Below, piece after piece: positions 32,543-44,299 of a DNA stretch of 64,000 nucleotides. The stretch's first letter is position 1. Each line of letters opens with the position of its first letter. The stretch is from Shinisaurus crocodilurus (taxonomy: Eukaryota > Chordata > Lepidosauria > Squamata > Shinisauridae), in NCBI GenBank assembly GCA_021292165.1, contig CM037888.1, positions 33,685,091 to 33,749,090 on the forward strand. The letters are read 5' to 3'. The notes under the pieces are model-generated. The model searched no databases, was not told the origin of the DNA, and was given only the letters and a program-made list of their open reading frames with translations. Position numbers and translations under genes: made by a program.

Positions 32543-33845
32543 ACATGAACATATCCTGTTGTTTTATTGGTGTTGTTTTTTTAAGGCAAGTCTGTCTGAA
32601 GCATGCAGAGGCGGGGAAAGACTCCTGGCTGATGTTTCTCTTGTTGATGTGCAGAGCAAGTTGTGATGTCAGGTTGAAATCGACTGATGAACTTGCAGGG
32701 ACGACTGCTAACATGTTAGGTCTGTCTTTACTCACAACGTAGGTTTTAACTGTCAGCTGATGAAAAAAAGCACTCTGCTTCTCAAGAGAGCCTATTCCAA
32801 GATTATTTTGTCTCCCAAACTCCAGTGGATGGCTCCCTTGTCATCATTCAGTAGGCTTGCTGTGTACCCTTTTCTTTGTAATTAATGGAGAGGATTAAGC
32901 ACGTTGTGCTAAACTGGGAAGTTGTCTTTTTTTTTTTTTTTTTTTTTTTAACTGAACAAAAGTTTGCAAAAGTCAGCTGTGGCAAGAGCGTCTGATAATG
33001 TGGAATCAAGGAAGGGTTGCTTGACAGAGAAGCTCAAGGCTGCACAGCCATGAAAACACGCCACTGTGAACGGCCTTTGTCTAGTGCTGAGCTGAAAGTT
33101 CTCCTAACTTGATAACTTTCAATTTGAAATGTTGGGGGGGGGGGGAAGGTGCCCCCCAACTGATCCCGAACTCTGCCACCCATTTCATATCAGCGGTGCT
33201 GATCAGGGCAGCTCATGGTCACCATCCCCACCCCATCCGAGTTAAAAGTATTGCTCCCCTAGGAATTCCAGGAGAAAAGCCGTGGCTACTGGCGGCTCAG
33301 AGGAGGGCCGGGAGAGCTGCACATTTGCCTCCCTTTCACCTCAGTTTGACACCCCCCCCAAAAATCACCACACTTGTCTCCCGTACAAGTGGGGCTGCAA
33401 AAGGGAGGGGGGAGTTCACCACCACATTGGTTTTGCTCTCTGTGCTATGCCAGCCCCAAAGCCCTTTGACTGGTGCTGACACCAAGAGGGAATGTGTGTG
33501 AGGCTGGAGACGGAGCATCGTTTTTAAGAGTGTTGGCGAGGCTCAGGACAAGGATTGCTCCCCATGGTGCACATCAGAGGTATCACGCATTAAGGCGGGG
33601 GCTTTATTAGGAGTCCCCAGTGAGGTTCACAGCACCCCAATTGCATGTATACAAAGAACTGAGCCATCTTCAAGGCCAGGAGGCCGACGATGCCCCCCTT
33701 GGAACCTTCTCCTTCCATCCCAACAGCATTTGCTTTGAGTTCAGACACAGAAACAAGAGGGGTGAGCCGGATGTCAGTCACTGTGTCCTTGAAGGAGCGC
33801 CTTACTGGCTTGTCAAGAACTCCTGGTCGCTTGCTGGAGTGTGTG
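32543..33845. other. Unassigned region
   Basis: T23-type run at 32928-32950 and G-run at 33133-33145. No recognised transposon or coding region. Confidence 0.4.
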
Positions 33846-34092
33846 TGGCCAGCGTGGCGTAATGGTGAGAGTGTCGGACTGGGACTCTGGGAGATCCGGG
33901 TTCTAGTCCCCGCTCGGCCATGAAACTCACTGGGTGACTCTGGGCCAGTCACTGACTCTCAGCCTAACCTACCTCACAGGGTTGTTGTGAGGATAAAGTG
34001 GAGAGGAGGAGGATTATGTAAGCTGCCTTGGGTTCCTTGAAGGAAAAAAGGCAGGGTATAAATATAATAAATAAATAAAAATAAATAAATTA
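33846..34092 (+). mobile_element. CORE-SINE (MIR-like), full length
   Basis: tRNA-like head with A box (GTGGCGTAATGG at 33854-33865) and B box (GGTTCTAGTCC at 33899-33909). It is followed by a MIR-like middle (GTGACTCTGGGCCAGTCAC, CCTACCTCACAGGGTTGTTG), the 3' motif GCTGCCTTGGGTTCCTTG and a (AATAAAT)n tail. The pol III promoter is intact in sequence. The head lacks a foldable full tRNA, so it is a SINE and not a tRNA gene. Confidence 0.9.
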
Positions 34093-34660
34093 AGTGACGA
34101 CAGCAACATCCTCATTCCCTTGAAAGACATGAACGGTGGAGTCATTGCTGATGCCACATTCCCAGTTATGGCATGACGGGACCACACCATGGCAAGCTCC
34201 TTTGGACAATCACAAATAGATGACCCACTCCAAAAATTTTCAACAGAAATCAGGATCTCCCTATGCCCAGACTTCCTTAACATATTCATTCATGTACCAG
34301 CATCTTAGTCATAGAACTAGGAGAGACTCTGGGAACTGTGTATTTTTAATTGAATTTTTATTGCTTTTAAATTTAGTTATATTGTAAGTCACTGTGTGAA
34401 GGCTTTTTGCTTTGAAAAATGAGGCATTAACACCTAAATAAAGAAATACAATTACAATATTATATTGTAGTTTTAGGATTTTAATCTTTGAAAACTTCCC
34501 AGAGATTTTTGGGTATTGGGTGGTATAGAAATGTAATAAATGAAGTGAATGAAGTAAAACCAAGTTATAAATGTTTACAGACACGTAACTTGCCAAACCT
34601 GGAGAAACAGTTTCTATCCCCCTTCTGCAATTTCAACATGTAACTGATGGATGTGTGTGG
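34093..34660. other. Spacer with L2-tail-like sequence
   Basis: Positions 34310-34545 are AT-rich with TTGGGTGGTATAGAAATGTAATAAATGAA, similar to L2-type 3' ends, preceded by degenerate sequence. Identification is weak. Confidence 0.35.
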
Positions 34661-34663
34661 GGG

Positions 34664-34749
34664 GGGGGTAAAATGGAGAGGAGGAAGAGGATTATGTAAG
34701 CCGCCTTGGGTTCCTTGCAGGAAAAAAGGCGGGGTATAAATATAATAAA
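34664..34749 (+). mobile_element. CORE-SINE 3' part, tail split by LTR
   Basis: AAATGGAGAGGAGG, GCCGCCTTGGGTTCCTTGC and GGCGGGGTATAAATATAATAAA match the SINE 3' end. The tail resumes at 35762-35790 beyond the LTR. Confidence 0.85.
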
Positions 34750-35761
34750 AGTGGAAGACCGACAACCTGGTCTTCTGCGCGGGTTCAATGCTAAGGGGGT
34801 AGCGAGTCCTGGGGCGGGCCTTCTCCGAGGTCCCCAGCGACTATCACCCTTAGCCCAGAACAAAAAAGGGATAACTTATAGCCACAAAAGTATCTTTTAT
34901 AAAACAAGTTTATTTACAAAATCACCTTCACAAACCCAGACACAAGCCAGCAATACAGCTTATCAGTACGGTACAAAGTAGCAAGCAAGAAGTCTCAAGG
35001 ACACCGTGATTTCAGGGCTCTCAGCTAGTTAGTTCAGCTCGGGCTCCAGCAGAGGCCCGGTCAACCGCACGCTGCTAGCTGAGTTCCCGGCGGAGGTCCG
35101 GTCTACCCAAGCGGCTTGTGAGTGATTTCAGCTTGGTTTCCCGGGGGTCTGGTCAACCCAAGCGGCCAGTGATTTCAGCTTGGTTTCCCGGGGGTCCGGT
35201 CAACCCAAGCGGCCAGTGATTTCAGCTAGCTGGAGCGCGCCGGGTGCTGCTACCCGGGGTTGCCGATCCTTCGTTCCCTTACCCCAAGCATGGGGCAAGA
35301 TTGCTGATCAGGTCCAACAACTCAGTTCCCTTGCGCAGGGTGTTTTATACCTTGGTGTTTCAGGTAGCCCCTCCCTCCGTAATCAGGTGGGTTGCCACCC
35401 TCCCTGAGGGGCGGCCTTTTGGGTCAGGTGGGGTGACGCCTTCCCCCCGTGGGGTGGGGTCCCTTTGAAGCCACTTGCTTAATGGTCTCATCCTGTGGTG
35501 TTGAGTGGTCCTTTCTTATGGGTGCCGAAGTGTCTGCTCTGGCGAGGTATTCAAGTCTTATGTAGATGGGGCTGATATACGAGAGCATTGACAAACCTGG
35601 CGATGCTTCCTGTCTTCCCCCCTGCGGTGATTCTATGCAGATGTTGTTTGTCCCCTTTGGCCTCTGTGGAGACTGGCTGTCTCCCCCCCCCCGGGTCTCC
35701 TTCCCCCCACTTGGTGAGTGTGTGTGTGTCAGAAAGGGGGCTTAGGTTGGCTTTCTCCACA
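34750..35761 (-). mobile_element. Solo LTR, family A, TSD ATAAA
   Basis: A 1012-bp minus-strand LTR matching 589-1576 along its whole length, including the 47-bp tandem units (35110-35230), TATAAAA (complement near 35343), AATAAA (complement at 34909-34914) and the terminal CT. Perfect 5-bp duplication ATAAA (34745-34749, 35762-35766) inside a CORE-SINE tail. (GT)n at 35715-35730 marks the microsatellite near its 5' edge. Confidence 0.92.
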
Positions 35762-35790
35762 ATAAATAAATAAATAAAATAAAATAAAAT
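35762..35790 (+). mobile_element. Remainder of CORE-SINE tail
   Basis: (AATA)n tail of the SINE begun at 34664, separated from it by the LTR insertion. Confidence 0.8.
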
Positions 35791-37985
35791 GTCTGGAAAT
35801 GCCGTGTGTGGCTTCTGCTGGACTGGAAATTTGGCCTACCAATCATCTTTGAGTTTGCTAGCTCTAGTGTAGACACACAGATTTTGTTGCATCTGGTCAA
35901 ACAGGTTGTGCAGGTTTTTGAACCCTCCTGCCTTTAAATCAAGCATGCTCACATTCTGGCCCATGTAACGTACTCAGCAGCTGTCATGAGTCAGGCCAAG
36001 GGTGGCCATCAGTTGCAGACGAGTCCTTCTTCTGCCTCAGGCAAGACCAGGATCAAGCAGATATCAAGTGGGTGAGCCAGGGACTGGCTCTGGAGTGTGG
36101 TGCATTTGGTGCATTTGCTCTGGAGTGTGGTGCATTTGCTAGGACCCCAGAATAAGCAGAGAGCCCTCTGCCTCAACAGCCATACATATTGACTGTGTGT
36201 CTAAGAGGCTGTAATGCAACAGTCCAATTTCCCCCTCTGATACTTGCCTGGTGTGGTTTAGTCCCTGCGGGTGTGGCTCTGGTGGCATCTCTCTGTGGGT
36301 ATATGGAGGCAGGTGGACGTCTGCATGAGCTGCTTTGCCAGGAAGTTATGCTTCAACATGTTGCTCTTAATCAAAAGGAAAGCTGCATGGCATCCTATTG
36401 GTGCCAGCTGAGCACTGACCAGAGTGCAGGACCTAACCGACAGCGACAAAGAAGAAATGTTATACCAGCACTGTGCTCGCTTTGCATGGAGCACCTGAGA
36501 AGATCAAAACCACCCACCGAGAGGAGCCTTGCTTTTCATTGGCCACCTGCTCTGGGTTCAGGGGCCTCACCGATGGAACCAAGCACAAGGGCTCCCCAAA
36601 TCCCGGAGCCGGCAGTGGGACTCGGAGCAGGTTAGGGGACACAGTCAGAAAACCAGATGAGTCCTTGGGTAAATTTATCCCTGCCCTGTTAATTCAGGTT
36701 AATAATTTGCTTCTTGTGGCCAGAATTCATTGTGAGCTTATAACAATTGGTATTCTTCACTGAGTGCAAAACCAACACTGTTTGCTGCTAGTTAATGTTT
36801 ATTAGCACGTGCAAATAGGGCAGGGCAACCTGACAGTTCCCATTTTGCTGGGCTCTGTGTCCCTCTGTTTGTCCTGTACATAACAATTTGCACGCTGGCT
36901 TCTCCCAAAAGGGATCCGGGGGGGGGGGGGGATCAGAAAATTACAGGCTGGGGCAATGTCCATGTGTGTGTGTGTGCTTGGTGCCATGAAGAAGAGGCTC
37001 AAAAATCCACAAACACATATTCCTCAACAAGTGTGCATTTCTTACCCTTCTCTTCTGCTCCTTCTCAAAGAATTAGTCTGTCCAGACATGTTATATACAC
37101 AGTGGAACAGAGAGAAGCTGCTGTTGTTGCTGCTGCTCTCTGTGAGTGTCTGCCCCTTGCACCGCACAGGCTCCAGTCATGTGGCCTGATGTAAGTGAGA
37201 TGGGGTGATTTGGCAGATGTCTGAGGCTGAGGGCTGACTACCCTTTGCCCCTATAGCCACGAGACATATGAAAGGAGGGAGGGAGAACAACCAATCAGTT
37301 TTTGCTCTCCGACTCGCAGCCAGAGGGCACTCTTGAGTAATCCAAGCTTTTGGCTGGCGAAGGAACAGGCGGCCCTGGCCCCACCCTGAAAGGCCTTCTC
37401 TTCCCCTACAGCCATTTGCATAGAAAAAACAGTAGTTCCTGGGGGAATGTTCTGAGCATGTGCAATTTATCGCACATGCCCAGTCTTCCCTCTAGCCAAA
37501 GCAGGAAGTAAAGAACAAACAGTGTTGCCTGCTGCCGGCCACTTTTACATTTCATCCTAGGGAGGGAAACGAGGTCTGGGACACAAACAATGAGAAGCAG
37601 GTTAGGCATGAGACAGATGAAGGTCTCTGCCCCCTTTGCCCTGTATGACGAGTCTCCACTGCCCCCTGCACTAACCTACCCTGCACAATTTGCACAAATC
37701 AGGCAGGGCGGGTTTTAAAAAAAGAAAGAAAGAAAGAAAGAAAGAGTGTACTACGTATTTGACAACCCAAATACAAGCCACGGGTTGTCAACCCCAAAAT
37801 AAGCCACCCTGACATACCCATCCCAGTTTCACAACACGTGCCATGCAAACCCAGTAATAGAGTTATTAAGTGTGCATAGTAAGTGTGCAGAGAATTGTAG
37901 CACAACTGCAGGACTATCTCTCTATCATGAATCATGATTCTAAAGAATTTCCTACCATTCTGGCAGAAAGATTAAAGAGCAGTCA
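35791..37985. other. Unassigned region
   Basis: Holds a direct repeat TGGAGTGTGGTGCATTTG (about 36090 and 36119), a G12 run near 36918, a short (TG)n at 36963-36977 and (GAAA)n at 37719-37745. The words GACAACCC...GGGTTGTC near 37760-37790 resemble the palindromic MITE at 52082. No gene recognised. Confidence 0.4.
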
Positions 37986-37989
37986 AGAC

Positions 37990-38384
37990 TATAATCCATC
38001 ACAATGAAGGATGACAAGGTTTTGACAACCTCTGCCAAGCCGTTGACCTGATTCTAGACTTAAAGGGACAAAAGGCATTTGACAAAGTGAAATGGAAGCT
38101 CCTGTTTGCTGCTCTTCCACAATACGAAACACAACCATAGTTTGTCGATTGGATAGAAATCATTACACATCTGCAATATCCAGAGTGCTAAGCAATGGAT
38201 TTTATTCTGAACCATTTTCTATAAACATGGCACATGACACAGATGTTGGGCCGCAATTTGGCGGCCCAAAGATATTCATGGCAGAAAATATAAATAAGTT
38301 GAATGTAACATTTTATTATGCGCTGCCAAGGCTTTCATCTTTTGGAACCCCCCAATATTTCCATGCTTAAGCTGATGCATCTAA
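37990..38384 (+). pseudogene. L1-like ORF2 fragment, upstream half
   Basis: AVDLILDLKGQKAFDKVKW resembles the L1 RT block around LDAEKAFDKVEW. Degenerate sequence like FVDWIEIIT and NGFYSEPFSIN, typical of the following RT region, comes after it. Many stops and frameshifts. A 5S SINE is inserted after it. Confidence 0.5.
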
Positions 38385-38530
38385 TACATGATGGAAAGCT
38401 AAGCAGGGTCAGGCCTGGTTATTACTTGGATGGGAGACCCCTCCTCTAGTTTCCTGCATTGAGCAGGGGGTTGGACTCGATGGCCTTGTAGGCCCCCTCC
38501 AACTCTATGATCTATGAAATCTATGAAAGC
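38385..38530 (+). mobile_element. 5S rRNA-derived SINE with CR1-like tail, 5'-truncated
   Basis: GGAAAGCTAAGCAGGGTCAG and TTACTTGGATGGGAGACC match the 3' part of 5S rRNA including its internal promoter region. Then come CTCCTCTAGTTTCCTGC and a tail identical in type to the CR1 3' end (GGTTGGACTCGATGGCC, CCAACTCTATGATC). Inserted in the L1-like fragment. Confidence 0.85.
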
Positions 38531-38900
38531 TATGAGTTTGGACTGCTTTGGGGCTATATTGGGAGAAATCAAGGCAATGCCATTTTGCTAAGCAGACTAC
38601 AAACCACTTCAAAACTGGAAAATGCAGTAGCAAGCTGCTGCCTCAACGACAACGTTATCATACTAAAGGATTTAATGATCTTCATTGAACCAAAATAGAT
38701 AACATGACTATGGACATCAGCGAAATATGGTAACTGCGGATGCTCAGATTTGGGGCTAAGATTAACACAATTAAATGTGCATGTATCCCACATGCTATAT
38801 ATTCTGTCCAGGGACTGCAGCTTACCATTCCAACTATTTATTTCAAAAGAGTTAACTCAAATTCATTTGGGCAGACCAAACCTGTAAGTAAGCAAACTCC
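38531..38900 (+). pseudogene. L1-like ORF2 fragment, downstream half
   Basis: Continues after the SINE. FGAKINTIKC resembles the L1 region following the YADD box (SGLKINYxKC). Low certainty because no uninterrupted motif remains. Confidence 0.35.
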
Positions 38901-40232
38901 AGTTACCCAGTCAACAAGATAATTTATTTAACCCATTCTCAGAAGTCAGAGCTGAGCAAAAAGGTCCTCCTAAAATTGCCCCACCCTATTTGTAGGCAGT
39001 AAATTGGGAGGTACCATTTCATCAAATATTCTCTGGGAGGCGGGGCTCCTCCTCCTCATCGACAGTGGGGTTCCCATATGTTAATTTCCTGTTCAAATTC
39101 TGTTCAATTCACACAGTAGTAACATGACTGGGAAGCTGAATCTGTGGGGACTGGTAAAATTTGGACTTATGGTGCCCCCACAGGGGGTGGAGACCCATTT
39201 AAATGGTCCACCCCAGGAGATTGAGGGAATACAATAGATTTTCAGTGGAGAGAGATGGTGATCCCGTTGAGGCCCTAGTCTCTTTGGAACAGCAAGATGC
39301 AATGGGCAGTTGATTAAATTGCAGCTGAGTGGCCTTTCCAGCACTGTGGAGTCCATTTTGCCCCTTGGTATACCAGGGAGCTTTGGACAATGAAACAAGC
39401 CAGGTGATAGCCAGAGCACAAATGGCAAAAGGCTCAGGGTGAAGATGACCCAACACCTGTTAGAGCACATAATCGGGCCTACTCGGGGACACTTATGGAT
39501 GTATGATAAATCCATTTCAGTTAATTGTGAAGTCCTTACATTTCCAAGCTTGAAGACCCACCCCCGCCCCAAAACGAATTCAAGAACATGCACACTGTAC
39601 ATTTGAGAAATGCACATGACATACTTTTGGGGGGAAAAATGCACACAAACATGCTTTAATAAATTAGAGAAGAATGTGTACATTTAAAAAAAAACACATG
39701 CACAATTGGTGTGTATATTTGGAAAAATATGAATGAAGGTATGAATGAATTTTTATTTGAAAAGAAGAAAACAAAGATTACGATCTGCTATGGACACGTG
39801 TTGGAATGCCTTTCGAGGTGGAATTCAAAGAACCTCAATGAGCTTGAGTTTTGCTGATTTGCACGCCCCTCATGGCAGTGCAGGCAGCAAACAGAGCTTG
39901 TGTTTGCTCCATTGCATCTTCAAGAAACCGCCCAGGGGAGTTCTTCTGAGTGGCCCCGGAGTTACTGATACATACACTCTCCTGCAGATGGACTCCTGGA
40001 CCCCTCTTGAGAACCTGTTGTGATCTGTTGTAAAGCACCTGGAGGATAAAATTGCTTGTCTTCTCAGCAAACTTCATGTTGTTGTTGTTGTAGCAAATAA
40101 ATCCATCTGCCCAATTTCAGTTATTGCAGCCTGATGAAGTGGACAAGGGCTTGGAGCAATGCAGCTGACCACATGCCCTCTCGACACTTGCCTTTCGTGG
40201 CTAATAAAAGCAAACTGAGGAGGTATGACTAG
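38901..40232. other. Unassigned region
   Basis: 39590-39730 is rich in TGCACA / ACATGC words like 8500-8870. The minus-strand frame at 39093-39683 has no domain. Nothing else recognised. Confidence 0.4.
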
Positions 40233-40340
40233 GTGGGTCCAGAGTGTGGCAAATGCATCTTTATGGGAGGAGATGGTGCCTGCTCTCTTAAGGCAGCAAT
40301 ATTGTGACTGCTCCTTAATAAACCCACTCTGGACCCTATG
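40233..40340. mobile_element. Possible small MITE
   Basis: GGGTCCAGAGTGTGG near 40235 and CCCACTCTGGACCC near 40326 are complementary ends of a ~105-bp segment. TA lies close to both sides. Too short to classify. Confidence 0.4.
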
Positions 40341-40393
40341 GTTTTAGACAACTAGCAATGGATGGCGAATTCCTCATTTTTTTGCCAAGGTTC

Positions 40394-41854
40394 TGTCGGG
40401 ACCCCAGTCCTGCATTCTAGCACTCTGACACCGGAGACTCCAAATCAGTGAGATCCTTTTATTACAGCAAATCCCATGGCATAAGGTTACAGTCTTCAGA
40501 AATCATATAGCTGATGGCATTTTGCTACAGGCTCTTGAAATGGTTCCACATCAAGGTAGGGGACTGGAACCAAATTCCCCGACATTCCACACCAAGGAGG
40601 AAAGGGTTCCAGATATCTTTTATAGATGATCTCCCCTGACATCTCACACCAAAGGAAGGGACTCAAATCAGGGTTCAAGGAAAGGATTGGAGCCAAGACC
40701 AGATGCTCATGAGACAAGGGAAGGGATCCTGGAACCAGCCCAGGCACTCCCATAGAGAGCTGAGCTGAGCCTACTTTGCCACTGAGTTGGAACCCCAGGG
40801 GTGCTGTTCGTCTTGGCCTTAGGATCTGAGCAACTCTTAGCTGCTCCTCTGACAGGGAAAGGATTTCATAGATCATAGAGTTGGAAGGAGCCTACAAGGC
40901 TATCGAGTCCAACCCCCTGCTCAATGCGGATCCGAGCCCTATTGCTCATGAGACAAGGGAAGGGATTCTAGAAGCAGACCTGAACCAGCATGTACACCTC
41001 CACAGAGGTCAAGACCAACTCTGCCACTTGGATTGGGCCCTCTGGGTACTGTGCGTCCAGGCTTCTTGACAATAAGGGTCCAAAACGAGATCAGACTTGA
41101 GTCCAAAGTACTTCCCCACATGCAGGGATCCCAACGTCCAAAGTTTCCAGCTGCATGGGTTGAGGCATAGGAATGTTCAGAAGTCAGGAATTGACCCCAA
41201 GCCAGCCGGGCTCTCTGGGCTCCTCGACGAAGACACATCCATAGCCATAAGGATGCACCGTCTATGAAAAGTGCGAGAGTGCTTTTCATGGCAGGTTCTT
41301 GACAGTAAAAGTCCAAAGAGAAGAAAATTAGGTAGAGTCCATGTGCAGAGTGCTCCCAATAGCTCAGTCGGTGATAGATCCAAACAGAAAGATGCAGACA
41401 GGGAAGACAAGAGAGATGTCCCTAGCAAAGGCTCTGGAGGCTAAGCACTGTCTTAAAAGCGAAGGTGTGGCCATCTTAACCCTCCTTCCGAACCACTAGC
41501 TGACAAGGGAACTGGCCCCTCCACGAGGCCCCTCTCCCACCTGGGTGTTTCCCTTCTACCCTTCAGGGGTGAGGCTTCAACCAGAGTGACACCTCTGCAA
41601 ACCACCCCTCCCCTCTCCTGAAGTTCCCAGAGAAGGTTGCCAGCTCGTATCTCTGCAAGGTCAAAGTCGCAGATGGGTGTGGGAGACAACTCGACTCCCG
41701 CTTGCTTTCTCCTGAGAACTCTGACCGTGATAAGCTCACACTGGTCTTGACATCCCACAGACTGACTAGGCCCCAAACCCTCCCAAACTGCTGCTGACCA
41801 GTGTCTAGCTATGAACTAGAAGGCCCGCTGTATGACTGACACTGAACCCACACA
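40394..41854 (-). mobile_element. Probable solo LTR, family F, TSD GGTTC
   Basis: The plus strand starts TGTCGGGACC and ends CCCACACA, with a matching 5-bp duplication GGTTC (40389-40393, 41855-41859). A polyA signal lies at 40458-40463 (complement), about 65 bp from the proposed 3' end, as expected for R-U5 of a minus-strand LTR. At 1461 bp it is longer than the others, partly because of a 5S-SINE fragment (about 40866-40928) and a repeated block (40704-40729 and 40944-40969). Assignment rests on ends, TSD and polyA position; no second copy is available for comparison. Confidence 0.65.
40866..40928 (-). mobile_element. 5S-SINE/CR1-type tail fragment inside LTR
   Basis: CATAGATCATAGAGTTGGAAGG and GGCTATCGAGTCCAACC are the complement of the tail seen in the 5S SINEs at 58171 and 60550 (same CTCGATAGCC and GGCTCC variants). 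Confidence 0.75.
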
Positions 41855-41918
41855 GGTTCTCAAGAGGGTGGTGGCCGGCCAGTTGCAAACAGTCTTGGAT
41901 GATACTGATTATCTAGAC

Positions 41919-42252
41919 CAGGAGTGGGTAACTTTGGGAGGGACCGGGGCTATTTTCACCCCCTGGACCCCCTCCCCACACAGGCCATGCCCCCCTACCC
42001 AGCAGGTGCCAGACACAGGGAGAAAAAAATTTAAAATAAAGAAAACAAGATAGCATCCGTAGCTGCTATGGAGCACCGAAAGGGTGAACATCAGCTTGGA
42101 AACAAGCTAATTTTGACCCTTCGGGCACACTATAGCAGCTCTGGACACCATTTTGTTTACCAACAATTTTTTTTTTTTACATTTTGGGAGGAGTTCCCCT
42201 GAATTTTGGGCTGTGTGGTGGGCTCCCATGGGCTGCATGTTGCCCACCCCTG
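41919..42252. mobile_element. hAT MITE family 3, 334 bp, TSD ATCTAGA/TC
   Basis: Ends CAGGAGTGGGTAAC and GTTGCCCACCCCTG are inverted repeats of a common hAT type. Flanks ATCTAGAC (41911-41918) and ATCTAGTC (42253-42260) are an 8-bp duplication with one mismatch. No transposase. Confidence 0.82.
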
Positions 42253-42260
42253 ATCTAGTC

Positions 42261-43490
42261 CTATTTCAATCAGGTTATAGGACGGAAACGGTCCGTGATG
42301 GTTGACCTTTATTAAGAAAAAGATAGGAGTGCAAGATAGGATTTGAGCAGGTGGGGGAGGGAGTCCCCCCCCCTTCTGGACATCTGCAGGGTTCTATATA
42401 ACCAGCTCCAAGGTAAAAAAAATTTTTTAGAGGAATCGGACGCGATCAAGCTTAAGAAGGTGAATTAATGTTCTAGGGCTTTGTACTTCAATCCAGCAAT
42501 GAAAATCCTTTCTAAAAGTCTAATTTCCTTCGTTGTTATTCATGATTACAAAATAATAAGATTGCTGGAGAGAGAGAAAATCCAATAGACTGGATGTCAA
42601 TATTGGGCAGCAGCCACAGCAGGAAATTTAATTGCAAACTACGTGCCAGTTAAATAGACGGCGCTCTCATCTTGGCTTTTCTTAAATTTTAATTACGATA
42701 AAATTTACAAATCTTTCAGGCATACAAAGGAAGGTTTGCCAAGAGAGGCCCACAACTGATCTGAGCAAGATTGCATTCCTTAAAGAGCCTTTTGCTACAT
42801 GCTAAACAAAGACCAGCCCTCACCACCTTTTGCAGATCTCTCTCTCTCCTCCTCCTCCTCCTGCTCCTCCCCCTCCTTTCCTTTTTGGCACAGTCGAAGT
42901 CCAGATGTTTTTTGTCGGGAGAGCAAATTGGCATGTTAATATTACATTGTGCAAACAGCAAGGGCAGGTCTGAGTAAACAGGCGAGGACACGTCCTTGGG
43001 TTTTATGGGTCACCATAACATTTATGGAATTTAACAAATTTGCACCTCTCCTCTAGAGTTATGATGAATTCCAAGAGGAGTATGAGTGATGGAATAGACC
43101 CCCCAAGGTCACACACAATCCATACAGGCCTGAGCAGGAGAATGTGTCCCATCTCATTCCACCTTCCAGCCAGAATACAAAAAAAAGGAAGAGCCTTACT
43201 CCTCTTACCCTGAGACGGCTACTCCCTTGCTGTTTCTGAGTGGTGAAAACTTGCAGAGGTTCCAGTCCTTATCCAGGATTCAGTTTACTTAGAAGGAGGT
43301 CATCGGAAACGTATGGCACTTCTGTGATATCGGGCTTATTTGCACATATATACAGGCTGAGCATCAGTGGCAACTGGTGCCCACTGGGGCTGGCTGGGGG
43401 GCAGAGAGCAAGTCGCCAGGGGCAAAGCTGAGGGGTCACCAACTACACCTAGTTTGCCACCCAGCCTCTTTTTCCCTAACAGGAAAAAAT
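42261..43490. other. Mostly single-copy-looking DNA
   Basis: Positions 42470-42970 are AT-rich, non-repetitive and dense in TAAT/ATTA words, with a pyrimidine tract (CTC)n at 42838-42876. No recognised transposon or coding region in the interval. Confidence 0.4.
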
Positions 43491-43498
43491 AAGATGAC

Positions 43499-43540
<42 letters not shown>
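43491..43540. repeat. (GAT)n microsatellite
   Basis: About 15 GAT units, followed within 100 bp by scattered complementary ATC units. Confidence 0.95.
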
Positions 43541-43541
<1 letters not shown>

Positions 43542-43841
43542 GTTGTCATTATCATTATATCAACATCATCAACATCATCTTGCTCTGAGAATATCATCAG
43601 CACCATCATCAAACCCCAGGAATGGGAAACTGGGACAGGGATGAGAAGTTCATGACTGCCAAGCAGAGGAACCATGGAAGAGGGCGGGGGGCGGAATTGA
43701 CCACAAGCAGCTAGAAAGAGTTTTTTATAAAAATGGGGTGGGGGAGAAATAACCACATACATATTGCCAACGCTGGCAGCCCAAGCATCTGCAGCAGTTG
43801 TTTTAAAAAGGGGGAAATTCCATGGGGAGCCCAAACCACAG

Positions 43842-43845
<4 letters not shown>

Positions 43846-43904
<59 letters not shown>
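43846..43904. repeat. (AC)n(AG)n compound microsatellite
   Basis: About 22 AC units directly followed by seven AG units. Confidence 0.95.
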
Positions 43905-43905
<1 letters not shown>

Positions 43906-44067
43906 TTATAAAAAAGACGAAAAAATAACCTTGGCCAAGCAATCATAGTAGATTTTTTTAAAAAAATAACAACCAAAAGGGAGGGTGAGAGAAAGGAGAT
44001 TAAAATAGCCTAGGGGGGAAACCACCCAAACAATAAGAAGGAAGTACACCTCCCTTTCGGTCTGGAC

Positions 44068-44184
44068 CAGTGTTCTCCAACCTTGGGTCCCCAGATGTTT
44101 TTGGCCTACAAAACATAGCTGGGCTGGGGCATGCTGGGAGTTGTAGGCCAAAAACATCTGGGGACCCAAGGTTGGAGAACACTG
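44068..44184. mobile_element. hAT MITE family 1, 117 bp, TSD GTCTGGAC/T
   Basis: Palindromic element with partly lost left inner arm; 8-bp duplication GTCTGGAC (44060-44067) and GTCTGGAT (44185-44192). Confidence 0.9.
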
Positions 44185-44234
44185 GTCTGGATGGAGGTGA
44201 TGAGCTGGGGTGCCTGTGCGTGCCGGCTGGTGCG

Positions 44235-44299
44235 CTGGTGCGTGTGCGTGCGCACGTGTGTGCGTGCGCATGTGCGTGCGCGCGCACACACACACACAG
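44235..44299. repeat. Alternating purine-pyrimidine tract (GTGC/GCGC/CA)
   Basis: A 65-bp run of alternating purines and pyrimidines with CpG steps, ending in (CA)n. Such composition favours Z-DNA. Confidence 0.85.

Noticed and set aside
33854..33909. tRNA gene
   Set aside because: A and B boxes are present but the full cloverleaf is not; the sequence continues into a SINE body and AT-rich tail.
36189..36635. 148-codon frame as a gene
   Set aside because: No domain, contains a low-complexity proline- and serine-rich end, and has no plausible splice or regulatory context that I could see.
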